The position numbers and the translations under genes were made by a program. Below, in pieces: positions 52,910 through 61,341 of a DNA stretch of 64,000 bases (the stretch's first letter is position 1; every line of letters starts with the position of its first letter). Under the pieces are notes generated by a model. The model searched no databases, was not told where the DNA came from, and saw nothing but the letters and a program-made list of their open reading frames with translations. This DNA comes from Noviherbaspirillum massiliense JC206. GTDB taxonomy: Bacteria; Pseudomonadota; Gammaproteobacteria; Burkholderiales; Burkholderiaceae_D. Location: positions 610,774-674,773 of the forward strand of contig NZ_HE978635.1 in the NCBI RefSeq assembly GCF_000312045.1, read 5' to 3'.

Positions 52910-52926
52910 GGTTCGTTTAGCGGACC
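52910..52926 (+). promoter_or_regulatory. Candidate IclR operator, site 2
   Basis: GGTTCGTTTAGCGGACC matches the reverse complement of site 1 at 15 of 17 positions and is also preceded by AAACCGG. It ends 9 bases before the hydratase start codon and replaces a normal ribosome site, so bound regulator could block initiation of both transcription and translation. Confidence 0.68.
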
Positions 52927-52935
52927 CCAGCCACC

Positions 52936-53706
52936 ATGAACGAGCTTATCCTCTCCCGCCCGGAACCGGGCATCGCCAGTCTCTGCATCAACCGCCCGGA
53001 AGTCCGCAACGCCCTCAACCAGAGCGTACGCCGGCAACTGGCCGAGCAATTCGCCTCCCTTGGCCAGGACCCGGACATCCGCTGCATCATCCTCACCGGC
53101 GGTGACAAGGTGTTCGCTGCCGGCGCAGACCTGCGCGACATCGCCGAGTCCACGCCGATCGACATGCACCTGCGCCAGGTCCAGCGCCTCTGGCAAGCCA
53201 TCGCCGGCTGTCCCAAGCCCGTGATCGCCGCCGTCAACGGTTATGCCTGGGGCGGCGGCTGCGAACTCGCGATGCATGCCGACATCATCGTCGCGGGCGA
53301 AAACGCATCGTTCGGGCAGCCGGAAATCAAGGTCGGCATCATGCCGGGCGCCGGCGGCACGCAGCGACTGACCCGCGCCATCGGCAAGTTCCAGGCGATG
53401 AAGATGCTGCTCACGGGGCAGTCGATCAGCGGCCGCGAGGCATTCGCCTCCGGCCTGGCCAGTGAAGTGGTGGAAGACGACAAGGTGCAGGAGCGCGCGC
53501 TGGAGCTGGCAAGGACGATTGCCAAGATGCCGCCGCTAGCCGCCACCCAGATCAAGGAAGTGCTGCTGGCAGGACAGGATGCTTCGCTCGACGCCGCGCT
53601 GATGCTGGAGAGGAAAGCCTTCCACCTGCTGTTCGCCAGCGAAGACCAGAAGGAAGGCATGCGTGCCTTCTTCGAGAAACGCAAACCCAGTTACACAGGA
53701 CGATAA
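52936..53706 (+). CDS. Enoyl-CoA hydratase (crotonase family)
   Basis: The 256-residue protein has SLCINRPEVRNALNQ, the oxyanion region GGDKVFAAGADLRDI, VNGYAWGGGCELAMHADIIVA and FGQPEIKVGIMPGAGGTQRL with the catalytic Glu pair positions. It hydrates trans-2-enoyl-CoA. No clear Shine-Dalgarno precedes the ATG. It heads a four-gene plus-strand operon (hydratase, hydroxyacyl-CoA dehydrogenase, thiolase, CoA-transferase). Confidence 0.9.
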   Translation: MNELILSRPEPGIASLCINRPEVRNALNQSVRRQLAEQFASLGQDPDIRCIILTGGDKVFAAGADLRDIAESTPIDMHLRQVQRLWQAIAGCPKPVIAAVNGYAWGGGCELAMHADIIVAGENASFGQPEIKVGIMPGAGGTQRLTRAIGKFQAMKMLLTGQSISGREAFASGLASEVVEDDKVQERALELARTIAKMPPLAATQIKEVLLAGQDASLDAALMLERKAFHLLFASEDQKEGMRAFFEKRKPSYTGR

Positions 53707-53709
53707 TCC

Positions 53710-55230
53710 ATGAGTTCAACTTCCCTTGCGCCGGGCCTGCTCGGCATCGTCGGCTGCGGCCTGATGGGCCGCGGCATCGCGCAGATCGCCATCCAGGGCG
53801 GCATTCCGGTCATCCTGCATGACAGCCGTCCCGGCGGGGCGGAAGAAGCGCGCGCGGCAATCGGCGCCACCCTGCAGAAGCTGGCCGACAAGGGCAAAAT
53901 CGGCGCGCAAGATGTCACAGCCGCCTGCGCCCGCCTGTCCGTCGCCGCATCTCTGGCCGATCTCGCTTCGTGCACCACGGTGATCGAGGCGATCGTCGAA
54001 AAGCTCGACGTCAAGCAGGAGCTGTTCCGCCAGCTCGAAGCGGTGGTCGGTGATGAGTGCATCCTCGCCACCAACACCTCCTCGCTGTCGGTCACTGCCA
54101 TCGCCGCCGCCTGCAAGGCGCCGGGCCGGGTGGCCGGCTTCCATTTCTTCAGCCCCGTGCCGCTGATGAAGATCGTTGAAGTCATCGCCGGTCCTCTGAC
54201 CGATGCACATGTGGCCGATCGCCTGACCGCGATGGCGCGCCAGATGGGCCACACCCCGGTGCGGGCCAGCGATACGCCGGGCTTCATCGTCAACCATGCC
54301 GGGCGCGGCTATCTCACCGAATCGCTGCGCCTGCTCGGCGAAAGCATCGCGCCCCATCCGGAGCTGGATCGCATCCTGCGCGAAGCCGCCGGCTTTCGCA
54401 TGGGACCGTTCGAGCTGCTGGACCTGACCGGGCTGGATGTGTCGCAGCCGGTAATGGAATCGATCTACGACCAGTATTACCAGGAACCGCGCTTCCGCCC
54501 GTCGCCGATCGCACGCCAGCGCCTCGCGGCCGGGCTGCTCGGACGCAAGAGCCGGCGCGGCTTCTATCGCTACGAAGACGGCCAGAAGCAGGAGCCGGCC
54601 ACGGTCGCCATTCCGCCGCGCGTCGCCCTTCCCGTCTGGCTCAGCCCGCGCGATGCCGCAGCCTATCCTGCCGTCAGCCAGCTGCTGGACAAGCTCGACG
54701 CCAAACGGGACGAAGGCGCGCGCCCGGGCACCGGCTCGCTCTGTCTGGTGCTGCCAGTGGGCCAGGATGCCACCAGCGCCGCAGTCGCCGCCCAGCTCGA
54801 TCCGACCCGCACCGTTGCGCTGGACCCGCTGTTCCTGGGCGGCCGGCGCACGCTGATGACCACGCCGCTGACCGCCGACACCTACCGCGACGCTGCGCAT
54901 GCGCTGTTCGCATCCGACGGCGTGCCGGTCTCGGTCATCCGCGACAGCGCGGGCCTGGTATGCCAGCGGGTGATTGCCACCATCGTCAATATCGGTGCCG
55001 ATATCGCGCAGCAAGGCATCGCCACTCCGGAAGATATCGACAAGGCGGTAACGCTCGGCCTCGGCTACCCGAAAGGCCCGCTGGCGCTGGGCGATGCGCT
55101 GGGCGCCGCGACCATCCTGCGCATCCTGGACGGCCTGTTCGACTTTTATCGCGACCCGCGCTACCGCCCCAGCCCGTGGCTGAAGCGCCGCGCCATGCTG
55201 GGCGTATCGCTGCTCACGCCGGAAAACTGA
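53710..55230 (+). CDS. 3-hydroxyacyl-CoA dehydrogenase (PaaH/DcaH-like, two-domain)
   Basis: The 506-residue protein has an NAD-binding domain (LGIVGCGLMGRGIAQIA), the catalytic-dyad region (IVEKLDVKQELF; LATNTSSLSVTAIA; GFHFFSPVPLMKIVEVI) and SDTPGFIVNHAGRGYLTESL. A second helical domain of the same type follows (about 420-500: VCQRVIATIVNIGADIAQQGIATPEDIDKAV), as in PaaH-type 3-hydroxyadipyl-CoA dehydrogenases. It follows the hydratase by 3 bases. Confidence 0.9.
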   Translation: MSSTSLAPGLLGIVGCGLMGRGIAQIAIQGGIPVILHDSRPGGAEEARAAIGATLQKLADKGKIGAQDVTAACARLSVAASLADLASCTTVIEAIVEKLDVKQELFRQLEAVVGDECILATNTSSLSVTAIAAACKAPGRVAGFHFFSPVPLMKIVEVIAGPLTDAHVADRLTAMARQMGHTPVRASDTPGFIVNHAGRGYLTESLRLLGESIAPHPELDRILREAAGFRMGPFELLDLTGLDVSQPVMESIYDQYYQEPRFRPSPIARQRLAAGLLGRKSRRGFYRYEDGQKQEPATVAIPPRVALPVWLSPRDAAAYPAVSQLLDKLDAKRDEGARPGTGSLCLVLPVGQDATSAAVAAQLDPTRTVALDPLFLGGRRTLMTTPLTADTYRDAAHALFASDGVPVSVIRDSAGLVCQRVIATIVNIGADIAQQGIATPEDIDKAVTLGLGYPKGPLALGDALGAATILRILDGLFDFYRDPRYRPSPWLKRRAMLGVSLLTPEN

Positions 55231-55254
55231 ACCAACTTTCATTCGAGGAAAAAC

Positions 55255-56457
55255 ATGCTCGACGCCTATCTCTATTCCGGCCTGCGCACCGCGTTCGGCC
55301 GCCATGCCGGCGCCCTCGCCCCGGTCCGTCCGGACGACCTCGTCGCTGCGGTCATCCAGAAGCTGGTTGCCGATTCCCCCTTCGAGGCCTCACAGATCGA
55401 GGATGTCATCCTCGGCTGCGCCTGCCAGGCGGGCGAGGACAGCCGCAACATCGCCCGTCATGCGGTGCTGCTGTCCGGGCTGCCGCACACGATTCCCGGC
55501 CAGACCGTCAACCGCCTCTGCTCCAGCGGCCTGGCTGCGGTACTGGATGCCGCGCGCGCCGTCAACAGCGGCGAAGGCGACCTGTACATCGCCGGTGGCG
55601 TGGAAAGCATGAGCCGTGCGCCCTTCGTGGTCGCCAAGAGCGAGTCCGCCTTTGGCCGCGAATTCAAGGTGTTCGACTCCGCCATCGGCGCGCGCTTCCC
55701 CAATCCGCGCATCACGAAGCAATACGGTGACGACAGCATGCCGCAAACCGCGGACAACGTGGCGCGCGACCTGGGTCTCTCCCGCGAGGAGAGCGACCGC
55801 TTTGCCGCGCTGTCGCAGGCCCGCTTTGAAGCGGCCCGCGCGAGCGGTTTCTTTGCCGGCGAGATCATGCCGATCGAAGTGCCAACCGGGAAGAAGACAC
55901 CGCCGCGTCTCGTGGCCGAGGATGAACATCCGCGTCCCGAGACCACCTTCGAATCGCTGGCCAAGCTCAGGGCGCTGCACGAGGGTGGCGTGGTCACCGC
56001 CGGCAGCGCGTCCGGCGTGAACGACGGCGCCGTCGCCATGTTCGTCGGCAGCCGGGCCGTCGGCGACAAGGCCGGGGTCAAGCCGATGGCACGCATCCTG
56101 GCCGGCGCCGCTGTCGGCGTCGAGCCACGCGTCATGGGCGTCGGCCCTGCCTACGCGATTCCGAAGGCGCTCGAGCGCGCCGGCCTCACGCTGGCCGACA
56201 TGGATGTCATCGAAATCAATGAAGCCTTCTCGGCCCAGGTGCTCGGCTGCCTGAAGCTGATGGGCGTGGCCTTCGACGATGCGCGCGTCAACCCGAACGG
56301 CGGCGCGATCGCCGTCGGCCATCCGCTCGGCGCATCCGGCGCCCGCCTTGCGCTGACCGCCGCCCGCGAGCTGGAACGCCGCAACGGCCGGTACGCGGTG
56401 CTGAGCCTGTGCATCGGCGTCGGCCAGGGCCTGGCCGTCGTCATCGAACGCATCTGA
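55255..56457 (+). CDS. Thiolase, beta-ketoadipyl-CoA thiolase-like
   Basis: The 400-residue protein has the nucleophilic Cys in VNRLCSSGLAAV, IAGGVESMSRAPFVVAK, NEAFSAQ and GGAIAVGHPLGASGARL, with the second Cys in LSLCIGVGQG. The stretch RTAFGRHAGALAPVRPDDL and GEDSRNIARHAVLLSGLP resembles PcaF/PaaJ-type thiolases that cleave 3-oxoadipyl-CoA to succinyl-CoA and acetyl-CoA. GAGG precedes the start. Confidence 0.92.
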   Translation: MLDAYLYSGLRTAFGRHAGALAPVRPDDLVAAVIQKLVADSPFEASQIEDVILGCACQAGEDSRNIARHAVLLSGLPHTIPGQTVNRLCSSGLAAVLDAARAVNSGEGDLYIAGGVESMSRAPFVVAKSESAFGREFKVFDSAIGARFPNPRITKQYGDDSMPQTADNVARDLGLSREESDRFAALSQARFEAARASGFFAGEIMPIEVPTGKKTPPRLVAEDEHPRPETTFESLAKLRALHEGGVVTAGSASGVNDGAVAMFVGSRAVGDKAGVKPMARILAGAAVGVEPRVMGVGPAYAIPKALERAGLTLADMDVIEINEAFSAQVLGCLKLMGVAFDDARVNPNGGAIAVGHPLGASGARLALTAARELERRNGRYAVLSLCIGVGQGLAVVIERI

Positions 56458-56474
56458 TCCAAGGAGAGCTTTGC

Positions 56475-57698
56475 ATGTCTGGAGCACTGTCACACATCCG
56501 CGTCCTCGACCTGACGCGCGTCCTCGCCGGTCCCTGGGCCTGCCAGATTCTGGCCGACCTCGGCGCCGAAGTGATCAAGATCGAACGCCCGGGCAGCGGC
56601 GACGATACCCGCGCCTGGGGGCCGCCCTACCTGAAGGACAGCGACGGCAAGGATACCCGGGAGTCGGCGTACTTCCTGTCCGCCAACCGCGGCAAGAAGT
56701 CCGTGACCCTCGACATTTCGAAGCCCGAGGGACAGGCGATCATCCGCAAGCTCGCGGCCGAAAGCGATGTCTTCATCGAAAACTACAAGGTCGGCGACAT
56801 GGCGCGCTACGGCCTGTCCTATAAGGACCTGAAGGAACTGAACCCGCGCCTGGTCTATTGCTCGGTCACCGGTTTCGGCCAGGACGGCCCGATGTCCGGC
56901 TTTGCCGGCTACGACTTCATCATCCAGGGCATGGGCGGACTGATGAGCATCACCGGCGAACGCGACGACCTGCCGGGCGGCGGCCCGCAAAAGCTCGGCG
57001 TCGCCTTTTCCGACCTGATGACGGGCATGTATTCGACCGTCGCCATCCTGTCGGCGCTGGAAAACCGGCACCAGTCTGGCCAGGGTCAGTACATCGACAT
57101 GGCGCTGCTGGACGTGCAGGTGGCCGCGATGGCCAACATGAACATGAACTACCTGGTGTCCGGCGCCATTCCCAAGCGCCAGGGCAATGCGCATGCCAAC
57201 ATCGTGCCCTACCAGGTATTCCGCTCGAAGGATGGCCACCTCGTGCTGGCGGTCGGCAATGACCGGCAGTTCGCGAAATTCTGCGACATCGCCGGCTGCC
57301 CGGAACTGGCCAAGGACGAGCGCTTCGCGACCAATGCCAACCGGGTGCGGAACCGCGAAATCCTGGTGCCCCTGCTGCAGGAAGTACTCCTGCAGCGCAC
57401 CACGCAGGAATGGGTCGCGCCGCTGGAAACAGCCGGCGTGCCGTCGGGCCCGATCAACAACATCGCGCAGACCTTCGAGCATCCGCAGGTCAAGCATCGC
57501 AAGATGCACGTCGATCTGCCCCATCCGCAATCGGGCACCGTCCCGTCGGTAGCGAACCCGATCAAGTTCTCGGCCACGCCGATCACCTATCGCAGCGCCC
57601 CGCCCATGCTCGGGCAGCACACGCAAGACGTTCTTTCCACGCTGGGCGGGCTGTCCGAGGCCGAGATCAAGGCGCTGAAGGACAAGGGCGTCATCTGA
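56475..57698 (+). CDS. Class III CoA-transferase (CaiB/BaiF)
   Basis: The 407-residue protein starts at 56475 behind AAGGAG. It has IRVLDLTRVLAGPWACQILADLGAEVIKIERP, YFLSANRGKKSVTLDI, and SVTGFGQDGPMSGFAGYDFIIQGMGG, where Asp follows GPMSGFAGY at the catalytic position (YD of the family). It transfers CoA between carboxylates, likely activating the acid for this operon with a downstream CoA ester as donor. Confidence 0.92.
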   Translation: MSGALSHIRVLDLTRVLAGPWACQILADLGAEVIKIERPGSGDDTRAWGPPYLKDSDGKDTRESAYFLSANRGKKSVTLDISKPEGQAIIRKLAAESDVFIENYKVGDMARYGLSYKDLKELNPRLVYCSVTGFGQDGPMSGFAGYDFIIQGMGGLMSITGERDDLPGGGPQKLGVAFSDLMTGMYSTVAILSALENRHQSGQGQYIDMALLDVQVAAMANMNMNYLVSGAIPKRQGNAHANIVPYQVFRSKDGHLVLAVGNDRQFAKFCDIAGCPELAKDERFATNANRVRNREILVPLLQEVLLQRTTQEWVAPLETAGVPSGPINNIAQTFEHPQVKHRKMHVDLPHPQSGTVPSVANPIKFSATPITYRSAPPMLGQHTQDVLSTLGGLSEAEIKALKDKGVI

Positions 57699-57706
57699 AG
57701 CGGCAT

Positions 57707-57732
57707 CCGGCGGGCGGGACCCGCCGGTTTTT
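57707..57732 (+). terminator. Rho-independent terminator
   Basis: CCGGCGGG (57707-57714) pairs perfectly with CCCGCCGG (57720-57727) across CGGGA, followed by TTTTT. It closes the hydratase-to-CoA-transferase operon. Confidence 0.92.
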
Positions 57733-57850
57733 CGTCGCCGGGTCGGAATGGTTCAGGCGGTACAGCCGTGAAGACTGGGCCGCCGGCGGCAGGCTGCGGC
57801 TGATGGCCGGGCGCTGCAATCCATGAGAAAAGGCAGTGCCGGCGCTGCCG

Positions 57851-58681
57851 TCATTGCGTCGATTCGGTTTCCTTCAGCGTTTCCTTGCTGGTCAGCTCCG
57901 CGCGGATCTGACGCAATTTGCTTTTGATTTTTGCCGCATTCTCGGCTCCCATGCGCATCATGATCTTGTGCCCGGCCGAACTGGCTTCCAGCTCCGGATC
58001 GGCAAACTTGTAGAGTACGTGCGGCTGCGTTAGCTGTACCGGCGCCTCGGGTTCGGGTGCGGCCAGCAAGTGGTCGATCACCGCGACCAGGCGATCGTTG
58101 AAGTAGGCGTTCGGGTATCCCTGTTCCCGATAGGCGTGCTGGAACAGGGGATAAAAATGAATGTACAGCGCGACCAGCTTCTTCGCATCGAACTTATCGG
58201 CAAGCCGTACATAAGGTGTGTAGCGCTCCGCATTGCCGGGCGCGATGGCCAGCTCATCTCCCGTTCCGGTCGTGCGGAAGGTGCCTTCAGCCGGCTTCGT
58301 GGGGAGCAGGCGCGCAGCCAGCGTCTTGCGCGGCAGATTATCGACGGTAACCACAATGTGCCGCACGATGTCCTCCGGCCGCAGCAGGGCTTTGATCCCT
58401 CTCTCGCCGAGCATGGCAGCCAGCGCCTTCCACACATCGCTGTCGCTCTCGTTCAGGGCGGGAAGCGCGCTCGCATCCGCCTCTTCCTTCAGGGGATAGC
58501 GGATGGCCGGTTCGGCCGACTCTGCCCGCGGCGGCGGCGAATCTGGCACATCTGCCGGCACGGCTACCGGCTGCAGCACCGGACTTGCCGGCTCCTGCGC
58601 CAGGTAGAGCGCGACGCCCGTCACGGTCCCGGCCAGCAGAACGCCAGCCGCCGTCCATCCTCGCGTTTTCCGTCTCATCAT
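57851..58681 (-). CDS. DUF3014 domain protein
   Basis: The 276-residue protein starts at 58681 or 58678 (GGGAGGT upstream). A basic N-terminus and TM segment (about 9-28) lead to a Pro-rich linker, then the DUF3014 pattern: LNESDSDVWKALAAMLG, HIVVTVDNLPRKTLAARLLP, RYTPYVRLADKFDAKKLVALYIHFYPLFQHAYREQGYP. The bulk would be periplasmic. Function is unknown. Confidence 0.88.
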   Translation of the reverse strand: MMRRKTRGWTAAGVLLAGTVTGVALYLAQEPASPVLQPVAVPADVPDSPPPRAESAEPAIRYPLKEEADASALPALNESDSDVWKALAAMLGERGIKALLRPEDIVRHIVVTVDNLPRKTLAARLLPTKPAEGTFRTTGTGDELAIAPGNAERYTPYVRLADKFDAKKLVALYIHFYPLFQHAYREQGYPNAYFNDRLVAVIDHLLAAPEPEAPVQLTQPHVLYKFADPELEASSAGHKIMMRMGAENAAKIKSKLRQIRAELTSKETLKETESTQ

Positions 58682-58766
58682 GTACCTCCCTGCAGGCAAT
58701 AACTGCTGCCGCCAGCCTGCACTTGCCCTATTCTGGCCCGATTGTCGGCGCCGGGTTTATCCGGGA

Positions 58767-60536
58767 TCAGGAACTTGCACTCTGGCTGGGCCGTTTCCTG
58801 GTCCAGTGAATCAATTTTTCGCGCTGATGTTCTTCTTCATAAAAATGCAGGGAAGTCTTGATCAGGTCGCTGCGCGAAATCAGTCCGACCAGGCGGCGCC
58901 GGGCGGGATGGTCCACGACGGCGACGCGCTCCACCCCATGCACCGCCAGGTAGGTGGCGATGGTGCGGCAGGTCTGGTGCGGAAGCGCAATCAGGGAAGC
59001 CTCTTCCAGCAGCTCGCCGATCCGTGCATGCCCCGAATGCTGCGCCCGCAGGCGATGGAGCGTTTCGCGGTCGACGAGGCCGATGAAGCGGCCTTCGGCA
59101 CTGGTAACGGGATAGCTGCGGAACTTCTGCTGGCCTTCGAAATAGCGCGCCGCCATCTCTTCCAGCGGCATTTCCGCGGGAATCCTGACGATTTCTGTGG
59201 TCATGATGTCTTCGGCGTGCGTGCGTTCCATTGGATCGACGCCGTATTCGCGGTAGATATGGCGGCCGCGCCGGGCAATTTTTTCCGTCATGATGGAGCG
59301 CCGCATGGCCAGCACGGTGAATCCATAGGAAACGCCGGTTGCCAGCAGCAGTGGCAGCAGTGCATTGAAGTCGCCGGTCAGGCCGAGGGCGAAGATCGCG
59401 GCCGTCAGGGGCGCACCCAGCACCCCGGCCAGCACTGCCGCCATGCAGACCAGCGACCACAGCGAGGGATCGCCGCCCGGCGATACCATCGACACCACCG
59501 TTCCCAACCCGGCGCCCAGCATGAGCAGCGGCGCCAGCACACCGCCGGAAGTTCCCGACCCGAGGGCAATCACCCAGATCACGGCTTTCACTGTCAGCAG
59601 GGCCAGCGCTGCGCTCGCAGCGATCTTGTGGTTCAGCAGGTCGGAGATGACGTCGTAACCGACGCCGAACGCACGCGGTTCGAGGTAGCCCCCGATCCCC
59701 ACGACCACGGCACCGAGTGCCGGCCACCACATCCAGTGGACCGGTAGCCTGGCAAACATGTCTTCCACCTTGTAGAGCGCCATCGACATGCCCGCCGACA
59801 GGGCGCCGCAGAGCAGGCCCGCGACCAGGCATACGGCAAGCGCGACCGGCCCGACCGGCTCAGTGTGAAGCGGGAACAGCGGCGCGGCATCCAGCAGCAG
59901 GGGCCGTGCGAATCCCGCCACGGCGCATGCCAGGATGACGGGAAGCAGGCTGCGCGGCCGCCATTCGAAGAGCAGCAATTCGACGGCCAGCAGTACGGCC
60001 GCCACCGGCGTGCCGAACACTGCCGTCATGCCGGCAGTCGCTCCGGCCACCAGCAGCGTCTTGCGCTCGGCGGCGCTCAGCATGAAATGCTGCGCGATCA
60101 GCGAGCCGATGGCGCCGCCAGTCATGATGATCGGACCTTCGGCGCCGAACGGTCCGCCGCTGCCGATAACGATGCCCGACGACAGCGGCTTGAGCACTGC
60201 CACCTTGGCCGACATGCGGCTTTTCCCGAACAGAATGGCTTCGATCGCTTCCGGTATGCCGTGGCCCCGGATCTTGTCCGAGCCGAAGCGTGCAATCAGG
60301 CCGACGACGAGGCTGCCGATCACCGGCACCACAATGACCCATGCCCCCAGAGTGTGCTCGGATGGCGAACGGTTGACGAAGGAAAACGTCTGAAAGAAGA
60401 AAAGATTGGTGAACAGGTGTATCAGGTTCAGCAATACGAAGGCAGCGATGGTCGAGGTCCCGCCAATGACAGCAGCGATGGCGGAAATGTAGAGCAGTCT
60501 CCGGTCGCTGCCGAAGTCGCGTTGATGCAGGCGCAT
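58767..60536 (-). CDS. ClC-family chloride channel/transporter with two CBS domains
   Basis: The 589-residue protein has GHGIPEAIEAI (GxGIPE), GSGGPFGAEGPIIMTGG and GTSGGVLAPLLMLG. The Arg of GREGP is Ala, while the gating Glu is kept. Two CBS domains fill the C-terminus (about 435-560, with MTTEIVRIPAEMPLEEMA and RRLVGLISRSDLIKT). The longer frame to 60773 reads into the MarR gene, so I start at 60536. Confidence 0.92.
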   Translation of the reverse strand: MRLHQRDFGSDRRLLYISAIAAVIGGTSTIAAFVLLNLIHLFTNLFFFQTFSFVNRSPSEHTLGAWVIVVPVIGSLVVGLIARFGSDKIRGHGIPEAIEAILFGKSRMSAKVAVLKPLSSGIVIGSGGPFGAEGPIIMTGGAIGSLIAQHFMLSAAERKTLLVAGATAGMTAVFGTPVAAVLLAVELLLFEWRPRSLLPVILACAVAGFARPLLLDAAPLFPLHTEPVGPVALAVCLVAGLLCGALSAGMSMALYKVEDMFARLPVHWMWWPALGAVVVGIGGYLEPRAFGVGYDVISDLLNHKIAASAALALLTVKAVIWVIALGSGTSGGVLAPLLMLGAGLGTVVSMVSPGGDPSLWSLVCMAAVLAGVLGAPLTAAIFALGLTGDFNALLPLLLATGVSYGFTVLAMRRSIMTEKIARRGRHIYREYGVDPMERTHAEDIMTTEIVRIPAEMPLEEMAARYFEGQQKFRSYPVTSAEGRFIGLVDRETLHRLRAQHSGHARIGELLEEASLIALPHQTCRTIATYLAVHGVERVAVVDHPARRRLVGLISRSDLIKTSLHFYEEEHQREKLIHWTRKRPSQSASS

Positions 60537-60561
60537 GGGTATGGTTGCTTGGATTGGGAAA

Positions 60562-60987
60562 CTAGTTGCGGTCGTTGAACTCGGAAATAGTGGCGACCTT
60601 GAATACCCTGCTAAGGGATTCAAGTTCGGCGCGGTGAAGTTCGGCAAGCTGACGCAGCTTCGACTCGCCGAGTGCGGTAAGACTGACCAGGACCTGGCGG
60701 CGGTCGACTTCGCCGGGAGAGCGCAGCACCAGCCCCGCACTCTCGCAACGCGAGACCAGCGCCACCACACCATGATGCTGCGACTGCAGCCGTTCGGCGA
60801 GCTCGCCCACGGTTGCCGACTCTCGCCCCGGAAATCCCTTTATGTGAAGCAGCAGGAGATATTGCAGCGGAGTCAAACCTTCTGCCTCTGCCGCTGATTC
60901 GCTGAAACGCAGGAAGCGTCGCAGCTGGTACCGGAATTCGGAAAGCGCTTCGAAATCGGCCTTGACGAGTTTTTTCGTGGTTTTCAT
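60562..60987 (-). CDS. MarR-family regulator
   Basis: The 141-residue protein has LRRFLRFSESAAEAEGLTPLQYLLLLHIKGFP, a winged helix (VGELAERLQSQHHGVVALVSRCESAGLV) and the wing RSPGEVDRRQVLVSLT. A palindrome ATCACAATGTGAT (61034) lies about 47 bases upstream of the start. It could regulate the MFS gene or itself. It is 25 bases upstream of the ClC gene on the same strand. Confidence 0.9.
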   Translation of the reverse strand: MKTTKKLVKADFEALSEFRYQLRRFLRFSESAAEAEGLTPLQYLLLLHIKGFPGRESATVGELAERLQSQHHGVVALVSRCESAGLVLRSPGEVDRRQVLVSLTALGESKLRQLAELHRAELESLSRVFKVATISEFNDRN

Positions 60988-61033
60988 GGCGCCCACTACG
61001 GGATGCATGCCGTCGTTGCGAGCGCGTAAATAT

Positions 61034-61046
61034 ATCACAATGTGAT
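61034..61046. promoter_or_regulatory. Candidate MarR operator
   Basis: ATCACAATGTGAT is a 13-bp palindrome apart from its central base. It lies in the AT-rich stretch (TATATCACAATGTGATGTAT) upstream of the MarR gene, as expected for an autoregulatory site. Confidence 0.65.
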
Positions 61047-61173
61047 GTATTGGTGCCGAGACGGGCACTGCTTATGAATCGCCTCTGCCCTGCAATGAAC
61101 GACAAGACAAGGCCCGAGCACAGCGAGGCGCTGCATGCACGTCCCTTGCAGAATGTGGCCGGCGGCCGCCCGA

Positions 61174-61254
61174 CAGCAGGGTGCGCCTGCGCACCATGCA
61201 ATCCCGGTGCGCACGGCGCCCCCTACTTCACCACGGCAGATTGAAATTCGTTAC
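61174..61254 (+). repeat. Dispersed hairpin repeat, copy B
   Basis: The left arm GGTGCGCCTGCGCACC (61180-61195), a 10-base loop ATGCAATCCC and the right arm GGTGCGCACGGCGCC (61206-61220) form a stem, followed by the CCCTACTTC ... ATTGAAATTCGTT tail. The right arm's reverse complement equals copy A's left arm exactly, and the loop's reverse complement matches copy A's loop at 8 of 10. The stem is thus inverted relative to the tail when compared with copy A. Confidence 0.8.
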
Positions 61255-61341
61255 AGGGCGCGGCCTTTGCGAAATCACCGGTTTGATCACTGCACCCGGC
61301 CAAGCCTTGCATTGGCTTGCCTTGTTCATCCGGCATGCCAG

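Larger units (their letters stand above)
52613..52935. other. Divergent control region with two IclR-like sites
   Basis: These 323 bases carry the promoters of both operons and the two palindromes at 52723-52739 and 52910-52926. No gene is supported; the frame at 52842-53105 overlaps the hydratase without a domain. Confidence 0.6.
60988..61341. other. Intergenic region with MarR site and dispersed repeat copy B
   Basis: These 354 bases hold the MarR-type palindrome (61034) and the second copy of the hairpin repeat (61174-61254). No gene is supported. Confidence 0.55.

Noticed and set aside
53716-55305. A 529-codon minus-strand frame antisense to the hydroxyacyl-CoA dehydrogenase
   Set aside because: Same type of antisense shadow; composition is low in hydrophobic patterns and no domain is seen. 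The long frames at 11237-12772, 14720-16249 and 20171-21790 are rejected for the same reason.
61034-61046. CRP site
   Set aside because: The half-sites are in the opposite order (TCACA then TGTGA, one base apart), not TGTGA-N6-TCACA.
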